A DNA stretch of 44,119 bases from positions 1 to 44,119 of the forward strand of contig NZ_FRCK01000015.1 in the NCBI RefSeq assembly GCF_900142875.1, written 5' to 3'. A program made the translations under genes and the position numbers. This document shows, piece by piece, positions 41,714-44,119 of the stretch. The stretch comes from Paracoccus solventivorans (GTDB lineage: Bacteria; Pseudomonadota; Alphaproteobacteria; Rhodobacterales; Rhodobacteraceae). Positions within the stretch are counted from its first letter, which is position 1. Each line of letters starts with the position of its first letter. Under the pieces are notes generated by a model. That model ran no database searches and was not told the origin of the DNA. It saw only the letters and a program-made list of their open reading frames with translations.

Positions 41714-42507
41714 TGGGAAAACGTAAGGAAAAGATTAGCTCGAACATCGCCTGGAGCACGCCGGAAAAGATCTGCGTGCGGGGCCTTGATCTGCCGAACG
41801 AGATCCTGGGCCACATGAACCTGGGCGATCTCGCCTTTCTGCAACTGACGGGCCGCAAGGCCACGCCAGAGGAAAGCCGGGTCTTCAACGCCATCATCAT
41901 CACCCTGGTAGAACATGGCATCACGCCCTCGGCGCTGGCCGCGCGCATGACATATATGGGCGCACCGGAATCGCTTCAGGCGGCGGTGGCGGCGGGACTG
42001 TGCGGGCTGGGCACGGTCTTTGTTGGCTCGATGGAGGGCGCCTCAAAAATGCTCTACGAGGCGCTGCCGCAGGACAGGCGCGGCACCGGCGCCGACCTGG
42101 ATGCCATAGCGCTGGAAACGGTTGAGAAGTTCCACGCCCGCAAGGCCATCGTGCCGGGGCTGGGCCACCCGGTTCACAAGCCGGTCGATCCGCGCACACC
42201 GCGCCTGTTCCAGATCGCAGCCGAGAACGGCAGATCCGGTCAATACATCGAGTTGATCCAGAAAATTCAGGGCGTGGCCGAGGCGAAATCGGGCAAGATG
42301 CTGCCGATCAACGCTACCGGTGCCATAGGCGCGATCTGCTGCGAATTCGGCTTTCCGTGGAAGATCGTGCGCGGCTTTGGCGTGATGGCGCGGGCCATCG
42401 GGCTGGTCGGCCATATCCTTGAGGAAAGCGAAAACCCAATTTCTTATGAGCTGTGGCAGCGTGCCGAGCAGGAAATCCTTGAAACCTCGGGACCGGGAGC
42501 GAAATAA
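41713..42507 (+). CDS. Citryl-CoA-lyase-like protein (citrate synthase fold)
   Basis: This 264-residue protein matches the catalytic part of citrate synthase: LPGLGHPVHKPVDPRTPR-like segment around residue 150 (seen here as PGLGHPVHKPVDPR), MLPINATGAIGAICCEFGF and GFGVMARAIGLVGHILEE. It lacks the large N-terminal domain and is the size of citryl-CoA lyases, which split citryl-CoA to acetyl-CoA and oxaloacetate. GHPVHK in place of the synthase GHRVYK supports a lyase role. Location between an SDR and an acyl-CoA dehydrogenase suggests cleavage of a citryl-CoA-like 3-carboxy-3-hydroxyacyl-CoA. ATG 41713 overlaps the SDR stop. Confidence 0.85.
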   Translation: MGKRKEKISSNIAWSTPEKICVRGLDLPNEILGHMNLGDLAFLQLTGRKATPEESRVFNAIIITLVEHGITPSALAARMTYMGAPESLQAAVAAGLCGLGTVFVGSMEGASKMLYEALPQDRRGTGADLDAIALETVEKFHARKAIVPGLGHPVHKPVDPRTPRLFQIAAENGRSGQYIELIQKIQGVAEAKSGKMLPINATGAIGAICCEFGFPWKIVRGFGVMARAIGLVGHILEESENPISYELWQRAEQEILETSGPGAK

Positions 42508-42510
42508 GCG

Positions 42511-43674
42511 ATGCAGACATCAGCCCCCGACACCCATGGCGACCTGCGCGATGCCCTGCGCGCGCTTTGTGCACAGTTCCCGCCGCAATATCATCGAAAG
42601 TTCGGCGAGAACGAAACCTACCCCGAGGAATTTGTCGATGCGCTGACCCGCGAGGGCTGGCTCGCCGCGATGATCCCCGAGGAATACGGCGGATCGGGCC
42701 TGGGTCTGACCGAAGCCTCGATCATCATGGAAGAGGTGAACCGCTGCGGCGGCAACGCGGGCCACTGCCATGGGCAGATGTATAACATGGGCACGCTTCT
42801 GCGGCACGGCTCGGACGAGCAGAAGCAGAAATACCTGCCCGCCATCGCCAGCGGCGCGCTCCGCCTGCAGTCCATGGCCGTGACCGAGCCGACGACCGGG
42901 ACCGACACCACCAAGCTCAAGACTACAGCGGTCAGGAAGGGCGACCGCTATGTGATCAACGGCCAGAAGGTCTGGATCAGCCGCATTCAACATTCGGACC
43001 TGATGATCCTGCTGGCCCGCACCACACCGTTGAAAGATGTCAAGAAGAAGTCCCAGGGCCTGTCGATCTTCATGGTTGATCTGAAAGAGGCCATTGGCAA
43101 TGGCATGGAGGTGCGCCCCATCGCCAACATGCCGGGCCACGAAACCAATGAAGTGTTCTTCGACAACCTGGAGATTCCCGCCGAGAACCTGATCGGAACC
43201 GAAGGCCGCGGATTTTACCACATTCTTGACGGGCTCAACGCCGAGCGCACGCTGATCGCCGGGGAATGTATCGGGGACGGATACTGGTTTGTGGACAAGG
43301 CCCGCGCCTATGCCGGCGAGCGTATTGTCTTCGATCGCCCGATCGGTCAGAATCAGGGCGTGCAGTTTCCTATCGCCAAGGCCTATGTGAACGTCGAGGC
43401 CGCCAACCTGATGCGCTTCGAGGCCGCAAGACGCTTTGACGCCGGGCAGGATTGCGGGGCACAGGCGAACATGGCAAAACTACTGGCCGCCGATGCCAGC
43501 TGGGAAGCGGCAAATGCCTGCATCCAGACTCATGGCGGCTTCGGCTTTGCGCGCGAATACGATGTCGAGCGCAAGTTCCGCGAGGCCCGACTGTATCAGG
43601 TGGCCCCGATCTCGACCAACCTCATCCTGTCCTATGTCGGCGAGCATATCCTGGGTATGCCGCGGTCGTTCTGA
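42511..43674 (+). CDS. Acyl-CoA dehydrogenase, CaiA-like, third in operon 3
   Basis: This 387-residue FAD enzyme has VTEPTTGTDTTKL as flavin motif, VINGQKVWIS, DGLNAERTLIAGE with a candidate catalytic Glu, and HGGFGFAREYDVERKFRE. The C-terminus YQVAPISTNLILSYV and GMPRSF lacks the short-chain Glu motif and is typical of a large group of dehydrogenases next to crotonases and CoA transferases. It shares this ending with the dehydrogenase at 33623-34783. Its start is four bases after the lyase stop. It is the last intact gene of the operon before the interrupted dehydratase. Confidence 0.91.
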   Translation: MQTSAPDTHGDLRDALRALCAQFPPQYHRKFGENETYPEEFVDALTREGWLAAMIPEEYGGSGLGLTEASIIMEEVNRCGGNAGHCHGQMYNMGTLLRHGSDEQKQKYLPAIASGALRLQSMAVTEPTTGTDTTKLKTTAVRKGDRYVINGQKVWISRIQHSDLMILLARTTPLKDVKKKSQGLSIFMVDLKEAIGNGMEVRPIANMPGHETNEVFFDNLEIPAENLIGTEGRGFYHILDGLNAERTLIAGECIGDGYWFVDKARAYAGERIVFDRPIGQNQGVQFPIAKAYVNVEAANLMRFEAARRFDAGQDCGAQANMAKLLAADASWEAANACIQTHGGFGFAREYDVERKFREARLYQVAPISTNLILSYVGEHILGMPRSF

Positions 43675-43685
43675 GGCCAGGGACC

Positions 43686-44027
43686 ATGAATGAGATCGAC
43701 CTTGACGCGCTGGCACCCTGGCTAGGACGCACTGAAACCAAAGAAGACGTCCTGACGCACGGTCTGATCGACAAATTCCGTGCCACGTTCGGTCCGCATC
43801 TTTGGGGCGGAGCAGGTGATGTCCCGCTGGGGGTTCATTGGTGTATTGCCCTTGATACCGTGCCAGCTGCCGCCCTGTCAGACGATGGCCATGCCGCAAG
43901 GGGTGGATTTCTGCCCCCTGTCCCGCTGCCCGCCCGCATGTGGGCCGGCGGCGATGTTACACATTTCACGCCGCTGACGATCGGCGAAGCCGTCACCCGC
44001 CGCTCGGTGATCGGGGATAGACTCTGA
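43686..44027 (+). pseudogene. HTD2/FAS1-like hot-dog dehydratase (MaoC superfamily), truncated by insertion sequence
   Basis: The 113 codons encode the N-terminal hot-dog half of a protein normally near 280 residues (itaconyl-CoA or mesaconyl-C4-CoA hydratase type): LGRTETKEDVLT at the start, GVHWCI, GGFLPPVPLPARMWAGGD and FTPLTIGEAVTRRSVIGD. Genuine sequence ends about 44021, where the repeat shared with the left end begins; the remaining codons to the TGA at 44025-44027 are insertion sequence. The conserved C-terminal half with the MaoC catalytic Asp-His is missing here. Function in this strain is therefore lost or the rest lies beyond the element. It is the eleventh gene of operon 3 and would hydrate an enoyl-CoA. 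Confidence 0.85.
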
Positions 44028-44119
44028 TGATGTGACCGCCCCCCGACGGCATCTGATGTGCCAAGGTGGGTCTGCAACGATCCACAAAGGGGAGCGGTCA
44101 TGTCGGAGATTATCACGGT
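44022..44119 (+). mobile_element. Right-hand insertion sequence end (5' end of element, transposase pointing out of the window)
   Basis: Perfect reverse complement of positions 1-98. It starts CTCTGATGATG directly after the interrupted dehydratase and contains the leader and first 20 bases of the transposase frame. The two copies face away from each other, so the 44 kb lie between divergent elements. No target duplication can be judged because the far ends are outside the window. Confidence 0.6.
44100..44119 (+). CDS. Transposase, N-terminal fragment (truncated by window end)
   Basis: ATG 44100 opens MSEIIT and runs off the window. GGGGAG about six bases upstream is the ribosome site. Same frame as the minus-strand fragment at 1-20. 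IS110-family membership is a tentative reading. Confidence 0.4.

Larger units (their letters stand above)
1..44119. repeat. 98-bp perfect terminal inverted repeat bounding the window
   Basis: Positions 1-98 and 44022-44119 are exact inverted copies. The equal, abrupt ends are what a short-read assembly gives when a contig stops at a multi-copy element, with overlap about equal to the k-mer length. A true composite structure is possible but not shown. Confidence 0.85.

Noticed and set aside
43835..44116. Minus-strand frame that covers the right terminal repeat (and its twin at 4-192 plus strand)
   Set aside because: Both run antisense to the transposase leader and have no supporting signals; they exist only because the repeat is inverted.
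1..44119. CRISPR array, tRNA, rRNA, riboswitch, prophage or conjugation genes
   Set aside because: None were seen: no spaced short repeats, no cloverleaf, no phage or transfer protein families. Intergenic gaps are almost all below 280 bp and filled by promoter or operator signals.

Overview
This 44 kb window is an almost gene-solid catabolic block from a high-GC Gram-negative bacterium. Gene content and protein style (IVD-type acyl-CoA dehydrogenases, AtuA, SCP-x thiolase, PaaY-like protein) fit an alphaproteobacterium, most likely of the Rhodobacterales; that placement is inference, since no rRNA or other marker gene is present. Both ends finish 20 bases inside the same outward-facing open frame, within a perfect 98-bp terminal inverted repeat. 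The window is therefore probably a whole contig that stops at two copies of one insertion sequence, possibly of the IS110 family.

Layout. (1) 145-7940, minus strand: a TetR regulator heads an operon for a biotin-dependent acyl-CoA carboxylase (beta, methylglutaconyl-CoA-hydratase-type crotonase, fused alpha) and an LCAD-type acyl-CoA dehydrogenase, followed by the biotin transporter subunit BioY and a metallo-beta-lactamase-fold hydrolase. (2) 8123-10162, minus: SCP-x-type thiolase and SDR, divergent from a PaaY-like hexapeptide protein (10441-11052). (3) 11171-16564, minus: AtuA plus a second carboxylase whose alpha subunit is split into a biotin carboxylase and a BT/BCCP protein. (4) 16666-21651, plus: two tandem IVD-type acyl-CoA dehydrogenases, an atypical SDR, a crotonase and two hot-dog thioesterases. 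(5) 21670-23025, minus: a regulator made of two complete TetR units in one chain, divergent from a BadH-like SDR, an acetyl-CoA-synthetase-like ligase, an NmrA-like protein, an AraC-type regulator and a third thioesterase. (6) 27987-31563, minus: an acyl-CoA synthetase and a FadH-like dienoyl-CoA reductase. (7) 31658-44027, plus: an eleven-gene operon with three acyl-CoA dehydrogenases, a crotonase, a PaaK-like CoA ligase, a third carboxylase (fused alpha plus beta), a divergent HMG-CoA-lyase-like enzyme, an MFE2-type SDR, a citryl-CoA-lyase-like enzyme and a hot-dog dehydratase that is cut off by the right-hand insertion sequence.

How it fits together. There are three CoA ligases, six acyl-CoA dehydrogenases, three complete biotin-dependent carboxylases, crotonases, SDRs, a thiolase and C-C lyases, but no tRNA or housekeeping genes. 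This looks like degradation of branched or isoprenoid-type acids whose methyl branch blocks beta-oxidation and is bypassed by carboxylation, as in the Liu (leucine) and Atu (acyclic terpene) pathways. BioY would supply the cofactor shared by all three carboxylases. A 14-bp operator-like site (CTAAC-N4-GTTAG and close variants) recurs in five regulatory regions, so the two related TetR proteins probably control the whole block as one regulon. The substrate cannot be read from the sequence.
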